A DNA stretch of 64,000 nucleotides from Chrysomallon squamiferum (GCA_012295275.1 CM022678.1:15106959-15170958); one strand, 5' to 3'; shown: positions 19,291 through 32,694, counted from the stretch's first letter. Numbers and translations: made by a program. The notes: generated by a model from the sequence alone, not told the origin.

Positions 19291-19358
19291 ATGGAAGTGG
19301 GCCTAACAAAATGTGGTAAAAGTAAGCCTATTCAGTTACTAGGGTTGATATTTTAAAC

Positions 19359-19413
<55 letters not shown>

Positions 19414-19717
19414 CTGATTGTTATTTATTTATTTATTTTTGTTTTTGTTTTTTCTTAAATCTCAGGATATCTGTCATCGTACGATGATGTACAAAGTGAA
19501 ACAATTCGAATGAAAGAATGGATCCAAGAAATAGAGGCATCCGTGGAAAATGAAATACAGGTTGTCTTTCCTTGAGTTCATCTGAGCCATTTTATTTTAT
19601 TGAATAATGTTTTTAGAATAATTTTTAATGTGTATTAGTAACAGTAAAAAATCTAATGTAGTTAAAGCAGTTGAATAATAATGATAATTATAAGTAAACC
19701 AACAATCAAACAAATAA

Positions 19718-19754
<37 letters not shown>

Positions 19755-20317
19755 GTTTAAATAAGATATTTTTCTAGCCAGTTAACTTCAAAATTAATAT
19801 AAAGCCGAATATGTTTTCACTTTTTATAGCTCTAAGTTTGAAACAGCACGGGATGTTTGTTCAAAGTCTGCGAAATTAATGAGATAACTCTTACTCTTTT
19901 ATTTTGCAGACGACAAATGATAAAAAATTACGTCCTTTTCTGAACTGTCTCAAAGGTTTAATTGCGACGTCGCTTTCATTTTTTGAAGTAACTAACAGTT
20001 TACAACAGCCCAGTGACTCGTCTATGCGAATGAATATCATTAAAATAAAATATCAAATTATGTTACATAAGGAACAGTATCAACTATTAAAAGCTTTGCT
20101 TCCGACAGTCAAAAATGCCTATTGCGTGAAGAAGCCCAAAAACGAACTGTTCACTTTGTTTCGGCCATTGTCTGCTGTTACAAACGAAACGAGCAGCAGT
20201 GAAGAGTATTGTGCAATCGATAAACGTCTGCCAGTGAAAAAAAACAGCGTCAAACCGAACAAACTTAAGTCTGTCGAGAGTTACGTTTTCACGTGTTGTT
20301 TCACCGCTGTACCTTGA
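19291..20317 (+). CDS. Unrecognised 177-aa protein (three exons)
   Basis: Exons 19291-19321, 19466-19560 and 19910-20317 join with phases 1 and 0 through GT-AG sites, giving 534 nt. The start MEVGLTK was chosen because only that frame continues through the strong GTAAGC donor into exon 2; the other frames stop. The protein is mostly helical and basic, with an amphipathic segment in exon 2 (RMKEWIQEIEASVENEIQ), a Leu-rich middle and a Ser/Lys-rich tail ending in SYVFTCCFTAVP. It has no signal peptide. I cannot name a family. It is divergent from the mucin gene and has an AATAAA at 20444-20449. Two good splice junctions and a 136-codon terminal frame in AT-rich DNA argue that it is genuine, but homology is needed to confirm it. 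Confidence 0.6.
19828..19876 (+). repeat. Dispersed ~48-bp repeat, copy 1
   Basis: The text beginning AGCTCTAAGTTTGAAACAGC and ending near TTCAAAGTCTGC recurs with few changes at 21990-22037. This copy is in the second intron of the 177-aa gene, about 30 bp before its last exon. Confidence 0.75.
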
Positions 20318-20443
20318 ATTACGTCATCGCTTGTTTCACTGCTGAATCTTCAGTCGTGTTTTCATATTTATGTTGTTTCATTCCTTAACCTTGAAGCAAA
20401 CACATCTCTATTTAGTTTCAAAACATTTAATCTAGAAACGGGA

Positions 20444-20449
20444 AATAAA
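20444..20449 (+). promoter_or_regulatory. Poly(A) signal
   Basis: AATAAA about 127 nt after the stop of the 177-aa gene. Confidence 0.45.
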
Positions 20450-20716
20450 ATTATTTGTTTTCCTTTTTTAAATAAACCCAATAAAATTACTAACTAAATG
20501 CATGTCATTAGTAGTAAAAAAAAAAGTATATATATATATATATATATACAGGCATGATTCAAATGTACAACCATGATGTTTTTAAAATTTAATGTTTATA
20601 CAGTGCAAGCACGAATCCAGAATTGAATTCATTTAGCAATGAATGTTTTTAATGCAACGCTATATATAATTATGAAAAATAAACTATATTAACTATGACA
20701 TTTTATTTGTATAGTA

Positions 20717-20717
<1 letters not shown>

Positions 20718-20760
<43 letters not shown>
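20718..20760. repeat. (CA)n microsatellite
   Basis: A pure CA run between the 177-aa gene and the amine oxidase gene. Confidence 0.95.
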
Positions 20761-20762
<2 letters not shown>

Positions 20763-21711
20763 ACATTATTTCCTATGCAAAATTATAAAAAGGACTGTAC
20801 TCAGATTGCACTCAATCAAGCATGTGTATAAAATATGACAGAAAAAATAAATTATATGAATTATTTATTTAATTTAGAAAAAATACGAAAGATTAAAGAG
20901 AAAGAAAACAAATCGTCAAAAGGATGTTTCACAGGACAGTGATGGTGTATTTCACGCAATGGAATTTTATGTGACAAGCAAATAAACAAATAATAAATTA
21001 TTTAATAAATAAATAAAATTCAGTACTGCCGCAATAGGAATCTAGAGACCAACGAGTTTGAGTAACCCACCTCCGACAGTCATTGGCTACAGGTCTGGCA
21101 AGGGACACCACTCTGAATTATTTCCATTTCAATATGAGCGGTACAAAGTGAAAAATTACAAAAATATTAAATCTGAACATCAGCTCTTTTTATTTATATG
21201 TATGTATATGTTTTGTGTAACAATCATTTATAAACAGGAGCTAACATTGGCAGTTTACGTAGATGCAGATACTTTAGATAACTCATTAACTCAATAACTG
21301 TTTATGATTTTGTCACAAAGTTTGTTTCATGTCCGTAAGTCACTAAACGTGTTGCATGTAATATTTATATTCAGCCTTTACACAATAATCTGAAACTAGA
21401 TCAGTAGTGTATTTTCTGTTGCCAGGTAATAATCTGATCATACTCATGATACTGCTGTCTGTATATTTATAAATAATATGTACTGATGAATACTCATAAC
21501 TGAAATAAAATTAAATTTTAATCTAATGAGAAGTTAACATTCAGTATCTATATTCATAATATTGAGTCATAGCATCTTATTGATTTTGAAGATGTCTTGA
21601 AAATGACCCGTTGTATAAGATTCAAAAAAACTGCAATAATTAACTAGCAATCTAATTATTTATTATTATTATTATTTTTTATTTTTTTCAGATCTGTGGA
21701 ATCAAATTAAA

Positions 21712-24700
21712 ATGTCACACTTGGTTTTCCTGCTTACACTAGTCAGTTGTGTAGTGAGAACAGACAGCAGACAAAAACAGGTTGTTGTAGTGGGAGGTGG
21801 GATTGCAGGTCTAGCAGCAGCAAGAAAAATAAAAAACTGTGACCTGTGTGACCTGGAGGTGACAGTGTTTGAAGCAAGGCGTGACCGCTATGGTGGCAGG
21901 GTGTGGTCAGACAGGAGGAACATGCCACACGCTCGAGGTTTGTTGTACTTTTTAAACTTCAGTTTAATAATATTTTTGTATTCAATAAAAGCTCTAAGTT
22001 TGAAACAGCATGGGATTTTGTTCAAAGTCTGCAAAAATTTCAAAGCAGGTTTGAGTAACAGAAACTAAAATCAACTTTGCTTATTATGATTCTATATAAA
22101 ATATTGTCTGGAAGGAAAATTTTCCATCTAACTTGTTTTGTTTATTATTTTAGTGGTTAGATTATATGTGTTTATCTCTAAAATAATTAATTTACAATAA
22201 ATATCAGGATTAAAAAAATATGGTATATTTTAAAACAGCTGAACTCGTTAATGTTAAAAAGTTACAAATATTAATAAAAATGAGGTTTTTGAGAGTAAAT
22301 AATGAGGTAAGTGTATTTCAGGTGTAGAGGCAGAGTTGGGAGGTGCGGTACTAAACATGCAAGTGAAAGATAATCCCTTGATTAATCTCACGCGAACCTA
22401 CGAGTTAGAAACATCAAAATTTGGAGACTTTATATTTGTCATGTCTGATGGAAAAACTTACAGAGGGAAAGAGTTGGCTGATATTTATATTAAAGCAATC
22501 AATGTAAGTTTTATTTTTGTTGAGTTTTTATTTATTTATTTTTCACTTTTTTTTTTTTTTTTAAACTTAAGACATATATTTAATTTAGAAAAAAATGACC
22601 TGTTATTCTGCACTTACAGCTTCATGATATAGAAATTATATAGTATAAAAATATGTTTTAAACTTACTGATTTTATTTAAAATAGTTTTTAATTTTCTGT
22701 TTACAGCTGGCTTCTAAAATGAGTCTAAACAAACAGAAATTAAATAAAAATTCAACTCGGCAAATATTTATGCTTTTAAAATTCACTACAGTGAATTGTT
22801 TATCTGATATTTATTACAATTGGCTATCTGTTTATTAACTGTCTTATAATTTAGTTTGGATTTAGATTTTGATTTTGATTATTTTTGTTGAAGATCTGAT
22901 GATTTAGCATTGGATTAATAGATTATAAATGTAAATATTTACTAAGAAATGTAATTTCAGGTAGTTGCACAGGCAGTAAATCAGGTGAAGAAGTCACAGA
23001 CAGACATGTCTATGCACGATGCTGTCACAAAGTGGGTAGAAGAAGAAGAAGAAGACATTGAGATGGATGATCCAGTGGGATTGTTCCTTCAGGCTCTTCC
23101 CTCCATGAACGTTGGTCCATACTCAGCAATGCTGTACAATCCAAGTGATCTAGATTTTGGTTATGAAGAAGTTTTGCTAGATGGAGTGTCAGAGTTAGTA
23201 GATAGGTTAGTGCATTTAGTTTTAAAAAATCTGTTTTTACTTAGTGATTAAGAAATGTATCGTTGTTTGTTAAATAGTTATTATGTAGTGATTTTTTAGA
23301 TATTTAAACATACAGTATTATTCGTTTTTTAATAATTTCAGATTGTTAATTAGTTAATTTGTAGCTGGTTTGTTAAATAATTATTGTTTATTTATTTCTA
23401 AGATATTCTGAATTTCAGACTAGTAATTTCAAATTATAATAATTAATTAATAGTGTTTATGTATTTCCTTTTAAATATTTAAGGATAATTTTAGAATGCT
23501 TAGTTGTTGCAATAATTTAAATTTGAATAAATTATTAATTAATAACAGGTTTGTTAAATTATTGTTGTTTATTTATTTCAAGATATTTAGAGATGTTCTG
23601 AATATCAGGCTGGTTATTTCAGATTATGTATTTACATTTAGTTATTTAAACATAATTACAGCAATATTGGTTTCAGTAATTTTAAATTATGTTAATTATT
23701 AATTAATAACTGGTTTTTTAAATAATTACTGTTTATCTCTAACTATTTAAGATATTTTTTTGTTTTGAATTTCAGACTAGTAAGTGGTTCTGGCCCAGAA
23801 CTGCCACTGAAACTTGAACTAAGAAAAACTGTGAGACATATTGAAATCAAAGAAGAGAGTCATCAAGTGGTAATCCGAACAAAGGACAGAGAACAGATCA
23901 CTGCTGATGCTGTTGTTGTAGCTGTTCCTGCCTCTGTACTGCGAAGTGAACACATTGTGTTTGAACCTCCTTTATCCAAACAGTACAGACAAGCACTTGA
24001 TCAAGTTGGTTAGTTCATGACAATGAAATTTTGTTTTAATATCATAACAGAAGACTGAACTTTAGTCTTCTAGAAAACATATATTTCTAGTTTTATGTTG
24101 TTTACAACATCAGATTTTGAAGAAAAAAATGTTGCTGGTTTAAAGAAGGTATATATAAAAATCTGTCTATCTATATTTAGATATGTATAGATAGATAGAT
24201 AGATTTTTTAAGGAATATTTAGAGGGCTGGGATGGGAAAGGTAATAATTATGTGTGTATACACTGCTGAATGCTTCTGTGTAACGCATGTAACTTTTCCT
24301 GTTGCTGTCCAAGGGACATAATCCTATGTCAGAATTTTCTATTAATTTTTGGTAATTTCTGACAGAAGATTCTTATTTCTCACAATTTTATTTTACTTCA
24401 CTTCACTTCACTTTACTTTATTTTATTTTATTTTGTGTGTTCTAGGTATGAGTGAAGGAAACAAACTTGTTGTGGAATTTGATGAAGTGTTTTGGCCGGC
24501 TGATGTTGGAGTGTTTTTGCTGGCAGCATCGACAGAGTCAGAAAGAGGCTTTCTGCAGACGTGGGTGAACACTGACAAACATGTGGGTTCTCGCACTTTG
24601 ACGGGGATGATCCTCGGTCCCGCAGCAAAAATATTTGAAAATATGACAGATGATGAAGTCAAAAACAAAGGTGACAAAATTAACTATTCTGTTGTTAGGA

Positions 24701-26121
24701 AATTTTATTCAATTTCATGTACATTTTTGTTTTAAAATAAATATAACTCCATTGGCAGATCTCTGTTATATGAAAAGTACTAGTTGAAAAAGAAATATAT
24801 TTAAAATAACCTAAATTAGTTTTATATTCTGTTTCTCTGGTATTTTTTTCTTTTTAATTTTTTAATCTGATTGCACATTTTGTATAAATTTGTTGTTTTA
24901 TTTGTTTGAGAATTAAATGAAGAAAAGAAGTGTTCAGTTTGTTTAAAGACTCAGATGTCCTTTAAGACAGATGTTTAATGATCCTTCAGTACTATTTACT
25001 CATTGTAGTTTTTGTTGTTAAATAAAAACATTATTTTGTCTGTTGATTTAAATTAACTTTTAACATTTTAACATATTTTTAAAATAAAACATTTCTGAAC
25101 TGTTTTTTATTTTTCAGCTTTGCAGCAGTTGACAAAGTTGTTTGGTGAGAAAAAGGTGGAAAGGAAGAAACATGACAAAAATTTTAAGATCTGATTGGAA
25201 CTCAAACATTTACTCTTTAGGTGTCAGTTCCTTCCCATTAGTAGGTAAATATCAAACTTTTTATTTACATTTTTAAACACTTCATAATAAATCATAGAAT
25301 TTTAGAATTTAAATGCCACATGTGAAATCTTTATACTGTAAAAAGTATAATCGTAAATTGTTTGAGAAATGATTTGTTCATTTTCAAATTTGTTATAAAT
25401 TAATGTACTTGAGGTAATAGACATACTCAAAATAAATGGTACAGATATCACATTCCATGTACTAAGATAAAATTCAGTTTAAAAACTTTTTTTTTTCTAA
25501 CAGGTACACTGTAAACAAAATCTTTGATTTTTATTGTAATAAAACAACACATTTTAACTAGTCTAACCAGGCTATTTGCTGATATTATCTTCCATTTTGC
25601 CTTGATTGATATGTGTATTTATCATGTGGTCAGTCCTTCTCAATGTATACACTCAAATATTTCCAATTCAGTAGCTTGTTTGTAACAAACAGATATGTCA
25701 GAAATATTACTGTTATTCATTAAGAGATTCTATACCAGTTTTCTTTTCTCATTATTATATGCAGAAAAAAAAAAAAAAAAAAAAAAGACATTCTAAATTG
25801 CAAAATTACCTCACTGTTAACTAATCTATAACAATTTGTCATTTGAGACTGCAATGAATCTTCAAATCTTTAATTTTTGGAACATTTCATTTTTTAAATC
25901 TTTTTCAATTTTTTTAAAATGTCTGAGTTATTTTAGGTAACAATCCTGGAATTTGGGAGACGTTGGCAGAGCCTGTTTGTCCGTTTGTGTACTTCGCCGG
26001 AGAACACACGACACTGAGTGGGATTGGCTCACTGCATGGAGCTTACAAGTCTGGGGTGAGAGCAGCTGACCAGTTTCTGTCAAATTACTGTGATAAACAA
26101 AGAAAAACTGAAAAAAACTGA
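21712..26121 (+). CDS. Secreted FAD-dependent amine oxidase (polyamine-oxidase-like), frameshifted in exon 6
   Basis: Coding exons: 21712-21937, 22322-22503, 22961-23205, 23776-24008, 24446-24670, 25118-25244 and 25937-26121. All junction phases agree once one extra base in exon 6 is allowed for, giving about 473 aa. A signal peptide (HLVFLLTLVSCVV) precedes the Rossmann FAD-binding motif VVVVGGGIAGLAAA, then EARRDRYGGRVWS, an ELGGAV segment, the family motif ADAVVVAVPASVL, and the C-terminal FAD motif YFAGEHTTLSGIGSLHGAYKSG. Such enzymes oxidise spermine, spermidine or acetylated forms to aldehydes and peroxide; substrate preference cannot be read here. In exon 6 the frame runs into TGA at 25192-25194, while the next frame reads SDWNSNIYSLGVSSFPLVG, the expected family segment. 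One surplus base around 25186-25189 explains this. A 5' UTR intron ends at 21691. Either a recent inactivating mutation or a sequencing error. Confidence 0.85.
21990..22037 (+). repeat. Dispersed ~48-bp repeat, copy 2
   Basis: Matches 19828-19876 almost base for base (GCTCTAAGTTTGAAACAGCA, then a one-base-different GGGAT-TTTGTTCAAAGTCTGC). It lies in the first coding intron of the amine oxidase gene, about 50 bp after the donor. Confidence 0.75.
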
Positions 26122-26189
26122 AAAACTAAATAAGACTGTTAGTGAAAAGGAAAAACAGAAGAGTGTGAAAGAAACAGAAAAACAGAAAT

Positions 26190-26540
26190 CAAAAGTTAAA
26201 AAGAACAAAGATGAATTATAGCTTTTCATATCATCAAAGCACATTTAAACATAAAAGAGAAAAGGTAGAAAAGAAAACTTAACAAGAATGAAGATTAATT
26301 ACAGGTTGTAATATCATTATGGATCATTATTTATTATTTATATCTATATTACGTTAATGGTTTAATAAAATGAAACAAAAATAAACTAGAAATGGAAAGT
26401 TAAAAAGAACACAGATGAATTGTAGGTTGTCATGGATCATTTCGTGATAGCTGTATTGTGTTGCTGGTTTAACACAATCAAACAGAAAACAGGAATGAAA
26501 GTTAAAATGAACAATGATTGATTGATTGTGTTATTGTTTC
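26190..26540 (+). repeat. Diverged tandem repeat in the amine oxidase 3' region
   Basis: AAAGTTAAAAAGAACA followed by AGATGAATT recurs at about 26190-26220 and 26394-26425, with a weaker copy near 26500. Each is followed by similar text (GTTGT, ATGGATCATT). It reads as two or three ~110-120-bp copies after the stop codon, with a possible AATAAA at 26364-26369 between them. Confidence 0.5.
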
Positions 26541-26544
26541 ATTA

Positions 26545-26723
26545 CAGACATGACAGCTGCAGTATACTGATGATTTAAAACAGTAAAAAATTAGGTTAAA
26601 ATCTAAATGAGGAATCTTTCAGATCAGATGTCTAAAACACTGCTAAACTTTTTACATTTTGTATAGATATTTGTCATTTTATATTTTTGACAGTTTAAAA
26701 TATAAGCATAAGTATTACAGAAT

Positions 26724-26758
<35 letters not shown>

Positions 26759-28454
26759 ACCCACAAATACATACACATATGCATACAAAAAAATGAAATA
26801 GTAAATTTAAATTTCACTGTATTGAGCAATTTCGATAATTTTCCCACTGCTTTATATATATATATATCTGTGAGTATATATATACTGAGGTTGCCTTTTA
26901 CATTTGTCAATTTTTATGTATAGGTACATAGACGAGAACATAATATTATCTTAGTAATTTATTTATGCAACTTATTAATGTAATATTTGATTATTGTTAA
27001 AATAAATATATTCTTTTCCTAATCACCATAATTTTTTAACAAAGTTTATGTACGTATTTAAAATAAAAATAATTCAATATTTCATTGTATTTTTTAATTA
27101 ATTTCTGCAAATGCTATATTTATCATTTACTCCATTACAGTAATTCTTCAGCATTCTGTTCAGGGCACTACATTCTCTATAATTGACAAAAACAAAATTA
27201 TATTAAACTTTGAAACCAAATTCTGCAATGATATATTTGTTAATACTTAATTAATAGTTTTACTGACTTCTGATTTGTAAGGTAATTTTGATCATTGCAC
27301 ATAACAAGTACTCAGTATTTTTGCTGCAACAAAAGTTATTTTTCTCCTTCTAACTTAACACATAGTTCATGATTTACAAATAGAAAATAAATTGTATCTT
27401 TCTGAAATTATTTTTTAATTGGCTTCATAAATTTCAGTATCAAAATATTTTTTGTGATGCACAATAAAGTTTATAGGTGTTTCTTTTTTTAAACTTTTTT
27501 AAATATTTTTTCCAGCTTGCATCTTCCTAGCCTTTCTTTTACCTGTTTTTTCTTAATTTTTATTCTTTGATCATTTGTTTCTTTATATCTGTCATCTTTT
27601 TCTCTTTTCTTTTTTTTTTTTTTTTTTTTTTTTTGTGCGTATTCTCTTATATATTTTTTGTTCATTTTTCCATACTTTTAATTTTGTCTTTTTCTTCATA
27701 TTTGTATTGATTGATTGATTGGTTATTATTTTTATTATTTACTGATACATTCTTTCTTTTTCTTTTTTCCACGAGGCAGGTTTGTTTTGAAAATCAGATT
27801 GTGAACAGATCCAGTGTGGGTTGTTAGTTGATATTTCACATTGGTAGTTTTATGTCCTTTTGACACCCGTGTTTTTATTTAAAATTCAAAGTCAGGTTAT
27901 AAATTACGTAAAAAAAAAAAAAAATCATCTTCAGCTTTTTTCTGCCAATTTTCTCAATGGTAATAAATGATAAATTAAATACCAGTAACTAGAGTTAGAA
28001 CTGTATACTGAACAAAATCAAAATTACAAGCTACTTATTTGAAATGTTCATCATTTGATTTATTATGTCTCTTCAGACATCACCAATTAAAAATCACACT
28101 GATTGCAAATATTTAAGATGTGGCTCACAACTAAAATAATATTTCTTCTTTTAATTAATTATCTATTTATATAATTTGTTTTTATTCTTCAGTTATTTGT
28201 AGGTTTTTTCATCATATTATTAACTGGGTTTGTTTTGGTTTTTTAAATAATTTTTTATATATTTTTCTTATTTCTACTTCCTTCATCCCCCTTATCTTCT
28301 AATTCTTTTTCTTTTCATTTTTCTTACTCTGCACGTTTCTTGTTTATTTTTCTTATATTTGTCTTATCATCATCATCATTATTATTATTATTGACAATTA
28401 TTTTTATTATTATTATTATTTATTATTATTATTTATTATTATTATTATTATTAA

Positions 28455-28498
<44 letters not shown>

Positions 28499-30038
28499 TT
28501 CTTCTAGTTTCTTCTTAATCTCATACTTTACATTTATTTTCTATATATTTTATGTGTGTGTTTGTATGTATGTATATATGTGTATATATATATATATATA
28601 TATTCATCTTTCTTCTTATTTCTTCTTGGTTATTATTTTGATTTTTAATAATTAAAGCGGAACGTCTCGAACAGTTTGATATTTATATTATTGTATCAAT
28701 GTGTTGCAGGGGAAAACATGTTATGATGTTTTATATTGTTTATATTAACAAAATCATTTTATTCTTAATATTTACAATAGCAACAACAACAAAAAATAAT
28801 AATTCGTTTTTGCTTTATGTTTGGCTGTTAATCTGTTTATCACGAAATACAAACATTATAAAATATAAATCTATTTCTTATTTAAAATGCGGCATTTCAG
28901 TGATTTTCATGATATTTCTACTAAAGTTGACAATAAAATAAATAAAAAATAAATAATAAGTCTATAATAATAATAATAAAGAATTATAAATATTTTGATA
29001 TAAAAAAATGACATGACAGAATTGTTATTAACAAGAACAGTATACTACGCAGCATTTATAATAATATTATTTCAGTTTTCTCTTTTTAGTGAGAGGTGAA
29101 ACTGTCTTTCTTCATTAAAAATTAATATTAAAACTAGATTCTTGTTTTTCCCATCATGTTGATTAAAAACTAAATACCAAAATGTCGAAATATTTTTTAT
29201 TACACTTATATACAGATTCTTGTTTATACATTCTTAGATATGTATCTATCTGTCTATATTGTAGTAATAGTAGTAGCAATAGTGGTAGTGGTAGTAGTAT
29301 TTGTAGCAGCAGTAGTAATAATAGTAGTATATTTTTTTAAATAGTTTTTTTTATTATTGTTGCCAGTCGCATACATGTGCATATATGTGTGTGTGTGTGC
29401 GTGCGCACGTGTGTTTGAGATAGTATTTACAATTTACAGTGTCGCTGTTAGTCACCTATAAGCACGTATAAAGTGTACCCTTTGTTCAGATAGATAGTTT
29501 ATGGTTAATTCTTTACAAAACAGAGCTAACCAGCTGTCGTTATATCGCTTTGCAATATTTACCATTATATTAACATGTATTAGGTCAATGGTTTCAATTT
29601 GACACTCACTGAATAATGGGTTTGCATAGCTGCATGGGTTTGCATAACTGTGAATAGCTGATTTACTTCAGTTGTACCTATATAACGTCATTTGTGAACT
29701 AGTGTTATGGAGAATTTTTAAGTTGATTGATATTTGCACGGAATTGAATTGAGTAGTTCGTGACTCAGGTGATCATATCTCTACGACTGTTGTCACACCT
29801 TTTATTAAAACGGTTTAGCAAATGTACATCTTATAAATAGACGTATTTCTCTAGTTTAATTTCAGACCGTTACTGTCATGTATAAAACAATGGTAAAATG
29901 TAACCCATACTAAATGCACTTATACTATAATACATTATTATAAGTGTAAATTAACTGGAAGTGTTTTAATGGTTTATCAGTACAGCTGTGTTAAAGATCG
30001 CGTCTGATATGTCGTTGTCTACAGTGTTGCCGAAGTTG
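26545..30038. other. Intergenic AT-rich region, no gene seen
   Basis: This holds poly(T), TA, ATT and GT simple repeats (for example about 26724-26746, 27610-27634, 28378-28496 and 28575-28602). I found no splice-bounded open frame that reads as protein, and small open frames are AT-driven. Confidence 0.55.
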
Positions 30039-32540
30039 TCACAGTCGTGGAGGAAGTGGAGGTGGATCAGGTGGACGGTCTTTCACTGTAAAGAACAAAA
30101 CAAAAATTATCATCTACTTTCATTTATTTATAATATTAAAGTATTACCAGCTACTGTGTTTTGTATGTGTGGTTTACCCACCCGCAGTAGATCTGAACTT
30201 ACTGCAGAGTTACGTTTTATGTATGTATTATATGAATAGCAATATTTTAATACAGTGTTATATTTGTGTTGAAGTGAATTAGTATAAATTAATGTACGTT
30301 TTATCTGACATTGATGAATTGCTAGTTATTAAACAACAGTGCTGAATTTTATTTGTATCTATCTGTCTATCTCTAGATAGATAGATAGATAGATAGATAT
30401 ATCTGTATATAAGTGGGGGTTGTAGTGACTGATACAATAAGAAACTGAACAATTTATTATTATTATTATTATTATTTTTACATACTTGTTCTTCTAAAGT
30501 TTACACTAGTGTAGGTTTTTCTACAATCAGAAAACGGTTCAGGTGGAGGCAATTCTTTGATGTTGTGAAAGCGAAAGCGTTTCTCGAATTCTGAAATCAA
30601 CAAAATAAACAAATATGTGTGAATGTGTGTGTGAGTTTCAGATTTGTATTTCCTTGTTTCGCACACACAAACACACACACACACATACACTCACACACAC
30701 ACACACACACAATATACACACGCATACCCACAAACTAACATATTAACAATTGTTAAGAAGTAAATTACACCAAGTAGATAGATACCTGTAGATTTCGGAA
30801 AACTTTCAAAATGAATTCAGTTCAGTCCAGTGTCCAAGACAAAAAAATGTATTTATTTATTTATTTATTTATTTATTTGCCTTGACTTATTTATTCATTT
30901 TCATTTTATCTACAAACTATATATCACACCGAAAACACACGATGATTTATGAAGACTAGTAATAACATTTTATCTTTTCAAATCTAGAAACTATTTTGAA
31001 ACGTTTTGCAGATATTTGGGTAAAATTGCTTTACACTGAACGACTACAGTTTAAATAAATAATTTATAAATTTGAATAATTTTGAACTTCTGCTTTCTGA
31101 AAATGTTTTTTTAAACCTTCTGTGGATTGTAGTCACATTTACTGATGGTAACTGTTTATTTGATAGAATTAACGTCTGAAACGAATAACATAAATGAAAT
31201 GATGTGTTTTAATGAATCTAGGAAAAAAGTCCAGAAAAAAACAATCAGGAAAAAAAATCACAATTTTTAAACAAGAAATAATATTAGCAATGTAAGATAG
31301 ATTAAACACATTTTGTCAGCGTGTTTTGTTAAAGTTGGTTTTAATGTTGGTGGTTTTTCTTTCATCAAGTGTGAATGTTGGCGAGATTGTTAAACTGCTT
31401 CTGGGTGTTCTCTCTGTAAGTCTGTTATCAATGAACCTCGACAGTTACAACTAGATCTGTTGACGTATTTCCACCACAACTTTGTTTTGTGAGTTGCATG
31501 TTTGGTACACATGAACCCCGCCTATCACGTTTATTGCTATGAATAATTTCCATATTAAACATACTTCTGATACTAGAGTAAACTGGAGAATATATCGTGA
31601 AACACATTTTATGGAAATTTTAAAAATTGTTTACAATAGGAAGCCCTTAGTTTATATCGATCCTAATCAGTAATCCAGACCCAAGCATCCCCCCTGTTCA
31701 GCATGAAGCCCCTTTCTTTAATCTAATCTAACTGACCTAATAAGAAATCTAAACAATTACCCCATGTATACCATAATGCCACATTCAGTACTCTACACAC
31801 CCATACATTTTGTTATTTAAAAATTGTGACCTTTTTCTGTGACTTTTTTTACAGCAACCGTTTCAGTATGGCCCGATTAATACTTGAATGAATATTAAGA
31901 AGAAAAAAGAGTAAAATGCAATAATTATAATGATGATAATGACGATGATGACTATGTTAAGAAAAAAATAATTTATATATGTGTGTGTGTGTGTGTGTGT
32001 ATGCGTGTGTGTGTGTGTGTGTGTGTGTGTTTTTCATGCAGACTTTTCTCAACGTTTCTTTATGTTAAACGGCAAATTTAAAACACCCGCTACTTTTTGT
32101 AATGACTATGATAACTAAATAGTTTCTAAATCACTAATTTAACAGATAATAACGATCAAAGCATATGGATATATTTGTAAAACGATTAACCGAAGAGAAA
32201 TCCGACATCCCTTGGGCTAAAAGAGGAAACAGATTATTTTACATTTACTTCCCAGAGGCCGGAAATCAGAAGGTCTCGCGGCCCCGGCTAGAATGGAAAA
32301 TAAAGGAATTAATCTATGATCTATGAAGCCTGCGGGTGCCCAGCCTATTTCTGTCGCTGCTGAACTGACTGCAGATAGCGCGCTGGTGTAAAACAAACCT
32401 GACGTAACAGCTGGCTGGGTCGAGGAAGGTCTGTTGGCTCTGGACGGTAATGGCGGCAGAGTCTCTTTGTTTCGTTCTGGTAGTGGAGGAGCCTCCATGG
32501 AGATTTGACGGTGTGTGAGAAGCACTGGCTCTGACATCAT
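30039..32540 (-). CDS. Short WIP/verprolin-like protein: WASP-binding C-terminal region only
   Basis: Exons 32547-32399, 30590-30486 and 30085-30039 join in phases 1 and 1. The ATG at 32540 gives 97 aa. The second exon encodes FEKRFRFHNIKELPPPEPF followed by KTYTS, the hallmark WASP-binding segment of WIP-family proteins (F-x-LPPPEP-F/Y ... K-x-Y-x-S). The first exon is Pro-rich (APPLPER, LPPLPSRANRPS), and the last encodes KDRPPDPPPLPPRL and stops, matching the Pro-rich family C-terminus. WIP stabilises WASP/N-WASP and guides actin assembly. The usual N-terminal actin-binding WH2 domain and long polyproline region are absent between here and the divergent MBOAT gene at 35132. Either this is a genuine mini-WIP or earlier exons lie unrecognised upstream. 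The exon starts with one base completing a codon, so an upstream coding exon remains possible. Confidence 0.65.
31981..32030. repeat. (GT)n microsatellite
   Basis: A GT run with one ATGC interruption, in the first intron of the WIP-like gene. Confidence 0.9.
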
Positions 32541-32599
32541 CGACAACCTGAAGTTAATTAACATTTAAAACTTGGTATTTTATTTACCGTGTCTTTGCT

Positions 32600-32654
32600 T
32601 TTAGATAGTTGTTTTTAATCGTTGTTATAAACATCAGAATTAGTTAATAATAAT

Positions 32655-32694
<40 letters not shown>

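Noticed and set aside
25118-25244. An extra short intron in exon 6 of the amine oxidase as an alternative to a frameshift
   Set aside because: The GTGAGA and GTGGAA donors paired with AAG at 25188 give the wrong phase and a ~40-50-nt intron without a pyrimidine tract.
29988-30239. 83-codon plus-strand frame
   Set aside because: The minus strand of the same bases is the proline-rich last exon of the WIP-like gene, with matching phase.
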